A DNA stretch of 64,000 nt, from the NCBI GenBank assembly GCA_018057925.1, contig JAGPCT010000003.1:62001-126000 (forward strand). The letters run 5' to 3'. The stretch is from Saprospiraceae bacterium. Lineage in GTDB: Bacteria > Bacteroidota > Bacteroidia > Chitinophagales > Saprospiraceae. The position numbers and the translations under genes are program-made. Under the pieces are notes generated by a model. The model searched no databases and was not told the origin of the DNA. It saw only the letters and a program-made list of their open reading frames with translations. Of this stretch, positions 9,674 to 17,306 are shown piece after piece (the first letter of the stretch is position 1; every line of letters starts with the position of its first letter).

Positions 9674-10300
9674 TTGAGTTTTATAAATCGAATGTTTAAA
9701 GCGAAACCAGTAATTTTTATTATTGGACTGTGCTTTGTTATTTTGCCATTAATTGGTATTTATTTTGATCAAAAAGGTATCGGTTTCAGGCAACAAGCAT
9801 TAAAAGAGTTGAATCAACGTATTGTTATTGACTCTTGCAAGAATTTGATGTTTGGAAAAAATGTTTTAACCATAGACTCATTGAAAGGAAGTGTATGGGT
9901 ATTGTTTGATGCCACAGATATAGATCCGACATTATTAAGTAAAATAATATCAACGGTGTATAATCAAAACAGTGGTAAAAAAAATATGCATCTGGTTACA
10001 TTCGGCAAGGATGATTCTTTGCGGAATAAATTGCCTGATTACTTTTTTACAGGCGTTTTCCTTCGGCATGGTGAGCAGGAGACATTTGATTGTTTAAAAA
10101 ACCTTTTTATACATCAAGATTCATTTGCCGTCAATAGGTTTGCGGTAAATACATTAATCATTGATCCGGACGGTAGAATGCGACGAGGTTATGAAATTTC
10201 AAACGAAAGCAGTGTGTCCCAATTAATAAGACACATGACAATACTTTTACCTGAATTTAAAAGAGAAATTCCACAATTGATTCGTCAAGATGGTTATTAA
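9674..10300 (+). CDS. SCO1/SenC-like thioredoxin-fold protein without the metal site
   Basis: Membrane-anchored protein of 208 residues: one N-terminal helix (about 12-30), then a domain resembling SCO1/SenC copper chaperones in layout, ending with TLIIDPDGRMRRGYE, which matches the conserved strand-turn of the family. Where SCO proteins carry CxxxCP the sequence reads LFDATDIDPTLL, so both cysteines are missing, and I do not see the conserved distal histidine. Copper transfer or thiol chemistry by this site is therefore unlikely. Position between subunit IV and the DUF420 gene still suggests a role in oxidase assembly. The start could be TTG 9674 or ATG 9692. Confidence 0.72.
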   Translation: MSFINRMFKAKPVIFIIGLCFVILPLIGIYFDQKGIGFRQQALKELNQRIVIDSCKNLMFGKNVLTIDSLKGSVWVLFDATDIDPTLLSKIISTVYNQNSGKKNMHLVTFGKDDSLRNKLPDYFFTGVFLRHGEQETFDCLKNLFIHQDSFAVNRFAVNTLIIDPDGRMRRGYEISNESSVSQLIRHMTILLPEFKREIPQLIRQDGY

Positions 10301-10309
10301 AAATTGATT

Positions 10310-10837
10310 ATGGAACAGTTTTCTGCTAACTCAAATAAAAAACTAAACTTTATATTAGTAGGATTAGGCATTTTAATTCTCGGTGCAATGATATTTATGC
10401 GCAAGGTTAAGATTCAGACTGATATTGATTTTAGTTTTTTGGCTGGATTCCATTCTTCTGTTAACGCAATAACATTTTTTGTTTTGCTTTATGCGTTGTA
10501 TCAGATTAAGCGGAAAAATATTGAAAATCATCGAAAGGCTATTTATATTGCACTTTCTCTATCTGTTTTGTTCTTAGTATCTTATGTAATTTATCATAGC
10601 ACGACACCGGAGACTAAATTTTGCCATGAAGGAGTAATTCGGTATATCTATTTCTTTCTTTTGATTACTCATATAATACTTGCAACAATCATTCTTCCCT
10701 TAGTATTGATAGCTTTTGGCAGAGCATATTCGGGTCAGTATGAACGCCATAGAAAAATAGCTCGATATGTTATGCCAATATGGCTATATGTTTGTTTTTC
10801 AGGTCCTTTATGTTATTTATTATTAAGAGGATGTTGA
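10310..10837 (+). CDS. DUF420 membrane protein (CtaM/YozB-like oxidase assembly factor)
   Basis: Polytopic membrane protein of about 175 residues with four or five helices, matching the DUF420 family. Conserved-looking residues include AGFHSSVNA, HRKAIY, YHSTTPETKF and HRKIARYVMPIWLYV. Family members in Firmicutes (CtaM/YozB) are needed to make an active haem A-containing oxidase, and here it closes the oxidase operon, consistent with such a role. The frame is open from TTG 10304, but ATG 10310 is the more likely start. The next gene is 148 bases away. Confidence 0.85.
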   Translation: MEQFSANSNKKLNFILVGLGILILGAMIFMRKVKIQTDIDFSFLAGFHSSVNAITFFVLLYALYQIKRKNIENHRKAIYIALSLSVLFLVSYVIYHSTTPETKFCHEGVIRYIYFFLLITHIILATIILPLVLIAFGRAYSGQYERHRKIARYVMPIWLYVCFSGPLCYLLLRGC

Positions 10838-10985
10838 TTTTTTTGGCTGAAAGAATACTTCACCTAAATATTTTTTATATATAATAAATTGTACGGAACG
10901 AAATACGAATTATTTTAGTTTACAATGAAATATGTATGGAAGTCGTTCTCAATACGTATTAAATTAATAATAAAATAAAATTAAA

Positions 10986-11417
10986 ATGTCAGAAGAAACA
11001 AAAAACGATGTGGATAATTTGAATGAAGGGATTGATAATACAAATGAAGCTGCAAAAAGCAAAGTTGATGAATTGAAAGCCAATGTAGGGGAGTTTGTGT
11101 CAAATGCCAAAGAAAAGGCAGGCGAATTTATCAGTGAGGCAAAAGAAGAAATGGCTGATTTTAAAGAAGATGCTCAGGAAGCAATCAGTAATTTAAAAGA
11201 AAAATCTGGAACTGTTTTGGCAGAAGCTAAGGAGGAGTTTAGTGAATTTAAGGCGGATGCAAAGGAGAAAGTAGGAGAATGGACGGAGAAGGCATCTGAA
11301 ACGGTTGCTGATATAAAAGAAAATGTCGGAGAATTTGCTGCTGAAGCACGAGAAAAGGTTGAGATTGCTTCTACTTCAATTTTTGGAAAGATCAAGCAGT
11401 TTTTTGGAGGTAAATAA
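10986..11417 (+). CDS. LEA-like / apolipoprotein-like amphipathic helix repeat protein
   Basis: Hydrophilic 143-residue protein with no signal peptide or membrane helix. Residues 25-125 are a run of 11-residue-like repeats of the type (V/A)xEFxxxAKEKxGE, made almost only of Ala, Glu, Lys, Asp and Gly; this is the pattern of group 3 LEA proteins and YtxH-like amphipathic helices. The C-terminus (IFGKIKQFFGGK) is a short basic amphipathic helix that could contact a membrane. Such proteins are linked to desiccation or stress tolerance; that role is inference here. It stands alone, with an AT-rich upstream region and a strong terminator downstream. Confidence 0.72.
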   Translation: MSEETKNDVDNLNEGIDNTNEAAKSKVDELKANVGEFVSNAKEKAGEFISEAKEEMADFKEDAQEAISNLKEKSGTVLAEAKEEFSEFKADAKEKVGEWTEKASETVADIKENVGEFAAEAREKVEIASTSIFGKIKQFFGGK

Positions 11418-11492
11418 TTGCCAATTATCTTGTAGAATTTGATTCAATTTGTATTCTTATTTGTTAAGGATATAAAATATTGAATTTATAAT

Positions 11493-11543
11493 AAGGTTGA
11501 AGAATTTAGGATAAAACCAAAAACTTCAACCTTTAATTTTTTT
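11493..11543 (+). terminator. Rho-independent terminator after the LEA-like gene
   Basis: A perfect 10-bp stem (AAGGTTGAAG at 11493-11502 pairing with CTTCAACCTT at 11524-11533) encloses a 21-base loop and is followed by a T-run at 11537-11543. It lies about 75 bases after the stop of the LEA-like gene. Confidence 0.8.
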
Positions 11544-11606
11544 AACCCAAATTCTGATTATTGGTAACAATATTGTCAATAACCCAAATTCAATCTTAGA
11601 AAAGGC

Positions 11607-11631
11607 AAAGGCGAGATACAACTCGTAATCA
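11607..11631 (+). repeat. Dispersed intergenic element, copy A (degenerate)
   Basis: Member of a 25-bp core family found in at least six places in this window. This copy ends in the fully conserved TCGTAATCA and agrees with the best-defined copy at about 17 of 25 positions by eye. The left flank carries CCCAAATTC (11583-11591), as do copies at 43385 and 52834. The right flank resembles that of the 43385 copy over a further 60 bases or so. Confidence 0.55.
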
Positions 11632-11736
11632 AAGCTTGAATAACAATTGAAACGATTCGTTCATCGTGAAATACCACATAATCAGCACTATATGATTTTT
11701 CGAAACTTATACAGCTTAATTTTAGCTTAATTGTCA

Positions 11737-12948
11737 TTAGGAAAGGTGTAATAAAACTTCCTTAATACGACTGCATGCTTCAATAATTTGTGCATCGGAC
11801 GCGGCATAAGAAATTCTTATGCAGTCATCATCACCAAATGCCGATCCGGCGACGATGGCAACATATGCATGTTCGAGGATATAAGTACATAATTCGTCTC
11901 CATTATGGATAACCTTTCCGTCAGGAGTCGATTTACCATAATAAGAGCTAACATTAGGAAATACATAGAAAGCGCCTTCAGGAATGTTGCATTTGATATT
12001 TGGAATATCATTTAAAAGACTTAAGATTAGGTCTCTACGCTTTTTAAAAGCTTCCCGCATTTTGTATGTTTCTGTTAAATCAGTATCTAATGCCGTAACA
12101 GCTGCTTTTTGACTAAATGAAGCCGCTCCCGAAGTAAATTGACCTTGCATTTTATCCACGGCTTTGGCAACTTCTTTCGGTGCGCCCATATAACCCAATC
12201 TCCATCCTGTCATGGCAAATCCTTTAGAAAATCCATTGATGGTTATTGTCTGGTCTTTAACAGAAGGAATGGATGCGATACTGGCGTGTTGACCTGAATA
12301 ATTGATATATTCATAAATCTCATCAGAAACGATATAAATTTCGTCTTTAGATCCAAGAATATCCGCAAAAGCTTTTAATTCATCTAACGAATAAACACTT
12401 CCTGTCGGATTGCAAGGGCTTGAAAAAATAATCATTCTGGTTTTATCCGAGAGTGCATCTTGAAGTTGAGAAGGGAGCACTTTAAAGTCATTTTCGATTC
12501 CGGCATGGACAATTACCGGTACACCACCTGCCAGTTGGACGATTTCAAGGTAAGAAACCCAATATGGGGCAAAAATAATTACTTCATCGCCATCATTTAA
12601 GAGGCTCATCGCAGCATTAGCAATAGATTGTTTTGCACCATTCGAAACAACAATTTCATCCAATGCATAATCTATGTTATTATCTCTTTTGAATTTTCTT
12701 TGAATGGCTTGTTTTAGTTCAAGTAATCCCGAAACAGGAGTATATTTAGTATATCCATCTTCTAATGCTTCTTTGGCGGCATCTTTAATAAATTGAGGTG
12801 TATCAAAATCCGGTTCACCGATACTTAAGTTGATGACATCATTTCCTTCTTGTTTAAGTTTTCGTGCCTTAGCCGTCATCTGAAGAGTAGCAGATTCAAC
12901 CATTTTTATAATTCGTTCCGCTAAAGGATATATTACTGGTTTGCCCAT
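11737..12948 (-). CDS. aspC: Pyridoxal-phosphate aspartate aminotransferase (class I)
   Basis: Fold-type I aminotransferase, 403 residues, of the Ib aspartate aminotransferase group. The PLP lysine is Lys242 in GFSKGFAMTGWRLGY. SSPCNPTG (cofactor and substrate binding) and DEIYEYINY (Asp that contacts the pyridine nitrogen, plus the Tyr) are also visible, and the N-terminal INLSIGEPDFDTP is typical. It would interconvert aspartate/2-oxoglutarate and oxaloacetate/glutamate in the cytoplasm; other amino acids as substrates cannot be excluded. A monocistronic unit with a likely promoter element 20 bases upstream. Confidence 0.92.
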   Translation of the reverse strand: MGKPVIYPLAERIIKMVESATLQMTAKARKLKQEGNDVINLSIGEPDFDTPQFIKDAAKEALEDGYTKYTPVSGLLELKQAIQRKFKRDNNIDYALDEIVVSNGAKQSIANAAMSLLNDGDEVIIFAPYWVSYLEIVQLAGGVPVIVHAGIENDFKVLPSQLQDALSDKTRMIIFSSPCNPTGSVYSLDELKAFADILGSKDEIYIVSDEIYEYINYSGQHASIASIPSVKDQTITINGFSKGFAMTGWRLGYMGAPKEVAKAVDKMQGQFTSGAASFSQKAAVTALDTDLTETYKMREAFKKRRDLILSLLNDIPNIKCNIPEGAFYVFPNVSSYYGKSTPDGKVIHNGDELCTYILEHAYVAIVAGSAFGDDDCIRISYAASDAQIIEACSRIKEVLLHLS

Positions 12949-12967
12949 AATCTAAGTATTTTGAAAG

Positions 12968-12975
12968 CAAAGGTA
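12968..12975 (-). promoter_or_regulatory. Bacteroidota -7 element for the aminotransferase gene
   Basis: On the minus strand this reads TACCTTTG, an exact match to TAnnTTTG, 20 bases from the ATG. TTG/TTTG candidates for the -33 element lie 18 and 22 bases further upstream, just outside the usual 19-21 spacing. Confidence 0.55.
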
Positions 12976-13100
12976 AGGAGTATTTATATCAATCAATCAA
13001 ATAAGCATGATTCAAATTTTTTTTTAATTTATTTTTGAATAATTTAGAGTAAAAGTAAAAAGTATTTGTACCTTAGTGTCTTAATTAACTTCATTTCATC

Positions 13101-14954
13101 ATGATCACCATCCATGAAATACCCGCTCTGCGCATTTTAGCAGGAATAATAATCGGAATCGTCTTATTTCCCTACTTTGATGAACTCAGTTCTGCTTGGA
13201 TAGTCATATTATCAACATTTAGCATAGTTTCATTAATACTTACATTTAAGGTGGAATTTGGCTATAATGAGAGATATCTTAGTAGCTTGTTCTTATTGAT
13301 TCCAACTGTTTCAGTAACGATCTTATATATATATTTAAGCGATGTCAGGCATTCTGATGATCATTTAGTTCATCATCATTTTGACAATAAAGTATATGTC
13401 ATGGCGAAGTGTGTGGAGGCTCCCAAAAAGGGTAAAAGTTGGCAAATTGTTATGAATGCACAATCTTTCATAAATAAAGGTAGGACTAACACTCTAAGAG
13501 GTAAATTTATATTATATTGTAAAGAGTTAAATGAGATACCTGCACCTGGGGAAAGCTTTAGAGTTCATGTAAAATTAGATACAGTAAGGTCTCCTGATAT
13601 TCCAAAATCATTTGATTATAGAACATATTTGGCTCGTCAAGATATATATAAGATAGGCTATATACAAAAGGAAGATTTAAGAAAAATAGGGGAAGCGCCA
13701 TTTTTAAATTTTAAGAATTGGGCTTATCAAATCAGAAATTGGAGCATCGACAGATGTACGAGATTGTTGGGAGAGAATGAGTTGGCTGATGTTGCTTCCG
13801 GATTGATATTTGGATATAGAGATAAAATAGATGCAAATACACAGCGTGCATTTGTCAATACAGGTTCTGTTCATCTTTTGGCAGTATCAGGGATGCATGT
13901 CGTATTGATTTATTCCAATGTTGTACTATTGCTTGGATTATTACAAATAAGAAAATTAGTTGGTAAGAAGAATGTTCCAATTTTGGCTTTGGTTTTTTTG
14001 TGGGTTTTTACGTTTGTTGCAGGGTTGGCAGCATCTATTGTTAGAGCTACATTGATGATTACAATTATGGTTGTAGGCAAGTATTTTGGACGACAAGGCA
14101 TTAATATGAATACTGTATGTGCCGTAGCTGTAATTATGTTGATATATGATCCAAATGTGCTTTATGATGTTGGATTTCAACTATCTTTTGCCGCAGTTGT
14201 TGGGATCTTAACCTTTCAACAGCCTGTGAAACAATATTTCCCTGAATGGTTGTTATTAAGGAATGGTTTTTCAAACATGATTTCAGTAACTATAGCTGCC
14301 CAATTAACGACTTTGCCATTGATTTTATATTACTTTCATCAATTTCCGGTATATTTTATATTATCCGGGATAATTGCTGTTTTTTTAGCGGACTGGGTAA
14401 TAAAAATAGGCTTAGCTGTTATTTTGATTTCGATTATTTCAAGTAAGATAGCAGTTTATTTTAGTCTCTTGTGGCAAATGTCTGTTTGGTCGCTTTTAAA
14501 AAGTATTGAATGGATAGATTGTATTCCACACGGATTGATTTCTGCCATTTATTTTCCAATTGAATCAGTAATGATTTTGTCTTTTATGTTGATATTGACA
14601 ATGATTCAATGCAACAGCAAAGTAAAGCATTTTAAAACTTTATTGATGACAGGAATATTTTTATTGATAATAATAGATGGAGCATCAATATACAAGGCGA
14701 CTGGAAGAGTAAGTTATGAAAAGTATTCTATCAATGGAAAGCATGTAACTATTGAGAGGAAGGGGTTTGACGGAATAGTATGGGCAGATAAGGCATTAGA
14801 TTCATCAAAGGTTATGGAAAGATTATCTGGTTATATGATTTCTGAAAGAATAATCAAGGTGCAATATAAGTTGATTCCAACAGAAAATGATGGATATATG
14901 CCTATTGAAAATGAGGTAGTTAATAAAGAGGTTAGAAAATTAAGCACGTTGTAA
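13101..14954 (+). CDS. comEC: ComEC/Rec2 competence-family DNA channel protein (no beta-lactamase domain)
   Basis: Polytopic inner-membrane protein of 617 residues. An N-terminal hydrophobic segment and DUF4131-type domain (about residues 1-185) are followed by the Competence domain (about 225-490), with the hallmark HLLAVSGMHVVLI and GFQLSFAAVVGIL stretches. In transformable bacteria ComEC carries single-stranded DNA across the inner membrane. The metallo-beta-lactamase-like nuclease domain found at the C-terminus of long ComEC proteins is absent: after the last helix only about 100 polar residues remain. Other competence genes are not in the window, so a role in transformation is only inferred from the family. 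Confidence 0.88.
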   Translation: MITIHEIPALRILAGIIIGIVLFPYFDELSSAWIVILSTFSIVSLILTFKVEFGYNERYLSSLFLLIPTVSVTILYIYLSDVRHSDDHLVHHHFDNKVYVMAKCVEAPKKGKSWQIVMNAQSFINKGRTNTLRGKFILYCKELNEIPAPGESFRVHVKLDTVRSPDIPKSFDYRTYLARQDIYKIGYIQKEDLRKIGEAPFLNFKNWAYQIRNWSIDRCTRLLGENELADVASGLIFGYRDKIDANTQRAFVNTGSVHLLAVSGMHVVLIYSNVVLLLGLLQIRKLVGKKNVPILALVFLWVFTFVAGLAASIVRATLMITIMVVGKYFGRQGINMNTVCAVAVIMLIYDPNVLYDVGFQLSFAAVVGILTFQQPVKQYFPEWLLLRNGFSNMISVTIAAQLTTLPLILYYFHQFPVYFILSGIIAVFLADWVIKIGLAVILISIISSKIAVYFSLLWQMSVWSLLKSIEWIDCIPHGLISAIYFPIESVMILSFMLILTMIQCNSKVKHFKTLLMTGIFLLIIIDGASIYKATGRVSYEKYSINGKHVTIERKGFDGIVWADKALDSSKVMERLSGYMISERIIKVQYKLIPTENDGYMPIENEVVNKEVRKLSTL

Positions 14955-14955
14955 A

Positions 14956-14986
14956 TTTGACTTCATACAAAACAATTGTACATTTG
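14956..14986 (+). promoter_or_regulatory. Promoter of the lysS-GNAT-kup operon
   Basis: TTTG at 14956-14959, 19 bases, then TACATTTG at 14979-14986: an exact match to the Bacteroidota sigma-A consensus TTTG-N19-TAnnTTTG, 26 bases before the lysS ATG. Confidence 0.75.
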
Positions 14987-15011
14987 TAATTAGAAATAAT
15001 AAATCGAAGTC

Positions 15012-16832
15012 ATGTTTTGGACACAAGAGGTAATGAAAGCTTTGGATAAAAGTATTCCCCAATTAATCAATGATTCCAAAACACCTTCTGGAGAGCCCCA
15101 TGTCGGTTCTCTTCGAGGCGTATTGGTACATGATGCCATATATAAAGTGTTGAAAAGTGAAGATTTTCAAGTAAAATATATTTTTGGTTCTGATGATTAT
15201 GATCCGGTGGATGAAATTCCGAAAGGACAGGATGAGCATTTTACAAAATACCTTGGAATGCCACTGTGCAATGTGCCACCGCCTCCGGGTTCTGAATATT
15301 CAGATATGGCGGAACATTTTATTTCCGGATTTTTCAAAATATTTGATGATCTGGGAGTGCAGGCTGAAAAATATAGGATGCGTGACGTATATCGAAGCGG
15401 CCAGTTTAATGAAGCTATAGAAAAGATACTTCAAAATAAAGATGCAATCAGAAATATTTATCGTGAAGTTAGTGGTTCAGAAAAGTCGGATAAATGGTAT
15501 CCTTTTCAGGTAATCTGTGAAAATTGTGGTAGAATAGGCACAACCGAGGTTGTTGATTTTGATGGGAAGGAAGTTACTTATGTATGCAGGCCTGACTTGG
15601 TTAAATGGGCTACCGGTTGTGGACACACCGGAAAAATGTCACCTTATGACGGAAATGGAAAGCTGCCATGGAAATTGGAATGGGTAGCCAAATGGATGAC
15701 ATGGGGCATTACAATCGAAGGTGCAGGGATGGATCATTCTACCAAGGGTGGATCGCGAGATGTGTCCGGAAGGATACTCAGAGAAGTGTTTGGTAAAAAG
15801 CCTCCTTATAATGTGCCTTATGGTTTCTTTCTAACAGAAGGGGCAAAGATGTCATCTTCGAAGGGAATAGGAGCTACAGCTCGTGAAATGAATGAGTTTT
15901 TGGCTCCCGAGATGCTTCGATATTTGATGCTGAGTACTCCACCTAAAAGGGCCATCAACTTTAGCCCTTCTGAAAACTTTATGGTTAAATTGTTTAATGA
16001 CTTTGATAGTGTCAGAGAAGGTGCATTTTCTGATAGTGCAGAAAATGAGTCTCAAACTGAGATTTATAGGATAAGTGAACTAGACACTTCGGAGAACTAT
16101 ATCATACCCAGCTTTTCGTTAATAAAGAATCTGGTTCAAATGCCACATATTGATGTGTATAGTGCGGCACGAGAGTTGAAAGGTGATGGATTGACGGAAC
16201 TAGAAGGATATAGGCTGTCCGGAAGAATACAATCGGCTAAGTTTTGGTTGGAGCATTTTGCAACGGAGGAAGATAAGTTTACGATTCAGAGTGAATTGAC
16301 AGAGGAGATATTAGCAAAACTTGAACCTGAACACTTGGGTTTAATTCAACAGTTTAGAAATGATTTAAGAAACATTGAATGGGAGGAAGGAGCTATTCAG
16401 CAGCAGATATTCGATTCATCTCGGATGGTTCCGATTTTGCCTAAAGCAAGTTTCCATGCGATGTACATTTTATTTTTAAATAAGGATAGAGGTCCTCAAG
16501 TGGGAAATTTGCTTTATTATTTGGGTAAAGAAACAGTATTGAATAAGCTTGATGCCATTCAATTTGATGTCTCGTCCGTATGGAAGGCATGTTCTATTAC
16601 TTGGGATGAATTGATTGATTACAGTAAAGTAAATAATGAGAAAATAATTGAGGTCTCATTCGCTTACAGGTCAGATAAGGAACAGTCTTGTATCGAATTT
16701 ATTTTTAAAATGAATAACAATCAAAAGACTTTAAGAAGGTTGTATTTTGATTATGTATTAGCTTCAGACGAAGTGGTATCCATTGTGGATAAATTTTCAA
16801 GCGAAATAGAAATTCAAGTTTCAGCGGTTTGA
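15012..16832 (+). CDS. lysS: Lysyl-tRNA synthetase, class I
   Basis: Charges tRNA-Lys with lysine using a class I (Rossmann) catalytic domain, unlike the class II LysRS found in most bacteria. Of its 606 residues the N-terminal part carries the HIGH-type motif PHVG at 29-32, GSDDYDPVDEIP, GAGMDHSTKGGSRD and the KMSKS-type motif KMSSS at 279-283. A zinc-binding-like region begins with Cys169 and Cys172 (CENCGR), with further cysteines at YVCRPD and GCGHTG. The C-terminal half is the helical anticodon-binding part. It leads an operon with a GNAT gene (overlapping by one base) and kup. Whether the genome also has class II LysRS cannot be seen here. Confidence 0.94.
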   Translation: MFWTQEVMKALDKSIPQLINDSKTPSGEPHVGSLRGVLVHDAIYKVLKSEDFQVKYIFGSDDYDPVDEIPKGQDEHFTKYLGMPLCNVPPPPGSEYSDMAEHFISGFFKIFDDLGVQAEKYRMRDVYRSGQFNEAIEKILQNKDAIRNIYREVSGSEKSDKWYPFQVICENCGRIGTTEVVDFDGKEVTYVCRPDLVKWATGCGHTGKMSPYDGNGKLPWKLEWVAKWMTWGITIEGAGMDHSTKGGSRDVSGRILREVFGKKPPYNVPYGFFLTEGAKMSSSKGIGATAREMNEFLAPEMLRYLMLSTPPKRAINFSPSENFMVKLFNDFDSVREGAFSDSAENESQTEIYRISELDTSENYIIPSFSLIKNLVQMPHIDVYSAARELKGDGLTELEGYRLSGRIQSAKFWLEHFATEEDKFTIQSELTEEILAKLEPEHLGLIQQFRNDLRNIEWEEGAIQQQIFDSSRMVPILPKASFHAMYILFLNKDRGPQVGNLLYYLGKETVLNKLDAIQFDVSSVWKACSITWDELIDYSKVNNEKIIEVSFAYRSDKEQSCIEFIFKMNNNQKTLRRLYFDYVLASDEVVSIVDKFSSEIEIQVSAV

Positions 16833-17296
16833 TGCATACACTCACCTATTCTGTAATACCCTTTAAGAGTCTGACGACTGTTGGCTTGTATAATATTTTA
16901 TACATGAGGGAGCAAGTATTTCAGATTGAGCAGAATTGTATATATCAAGATATAGATGGTATGGATGTCTCAGCATTCCACCTATTGGGGTATGACGAAA
17001 CAAATGAATTGGTTGCATATTGTAGATTGTTACCACCCAATATTCCTTTTCAAGGTTGTTATTCTATTGGTCGAGTATTGACAATTAAAAAAGCCAGAGG
17101 CAACGGATATGGGCGTCAAATCATGAATGAAGCTATCCGGATATTACAAGAGGAAGACAAAAAAATACCCATTATGATAGGTGCTCAGACCTATTTACAG
17201 AAGTTTTACGAAAGCTTGGGATTTGTTATTGAGGGGGAGAGTTATGATGAAGATGGCATAGAACATATCCAAATGTTATATCAAAAACAAAATTAA
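16832..17296 (+). CDS. GNAT acetyltransferase, ElaA family
   Basis: Predicted acetyl-CoA-dependent N-acetyltransferase of 154 residues. ElaA-family features are visible: the N-terminal LYNILYMREQVFQIEQNCIYQD region, then YCRLLPP, then SIGRVLTIKKARGNGYGRQI, which contains the acetyl-CoA pyrophosphate loop (RGNGYG). The substrate is unknown. The ATG at 16832 overlaps the lysS stop by one base (TGATG), so translation is probably coupled; the frame is also open from TTG 16829. Confidence 0.87.
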   Translation: MHTLTYSVIPFKSLTTVGLYNILYMREQVFQIEQNCIYQDIDGMDVSAFHLLGYDETNELVAYCRLLPPNIPFQGCYSIGRVLTIKKARGNGYGRQIMNEAIRILQEEDKKIPIMIGAQTYLQKFYESLGFVIEGESYDEDGIEHIQMLYQKQN

Positions 17297-17306
17297 ACAA
17301 AATTAT

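Larger units (their letters stand above)
11418..11736. other. Intergenic stretch between convergent genes
   Basis: The 319 bases between the LEA-like gene (+) and the aminotransferase (-) hold a rho-independent terminator for the plus strand and one copy of a dispersed intergenic element, with related flanking sequence from about 11580 to 11680. Both are listed separately. A short tandem repeat (AGCTTAATT twice, 11713 and 11724) is also present. No ORF is worth reporting. Confidence 0.7.
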
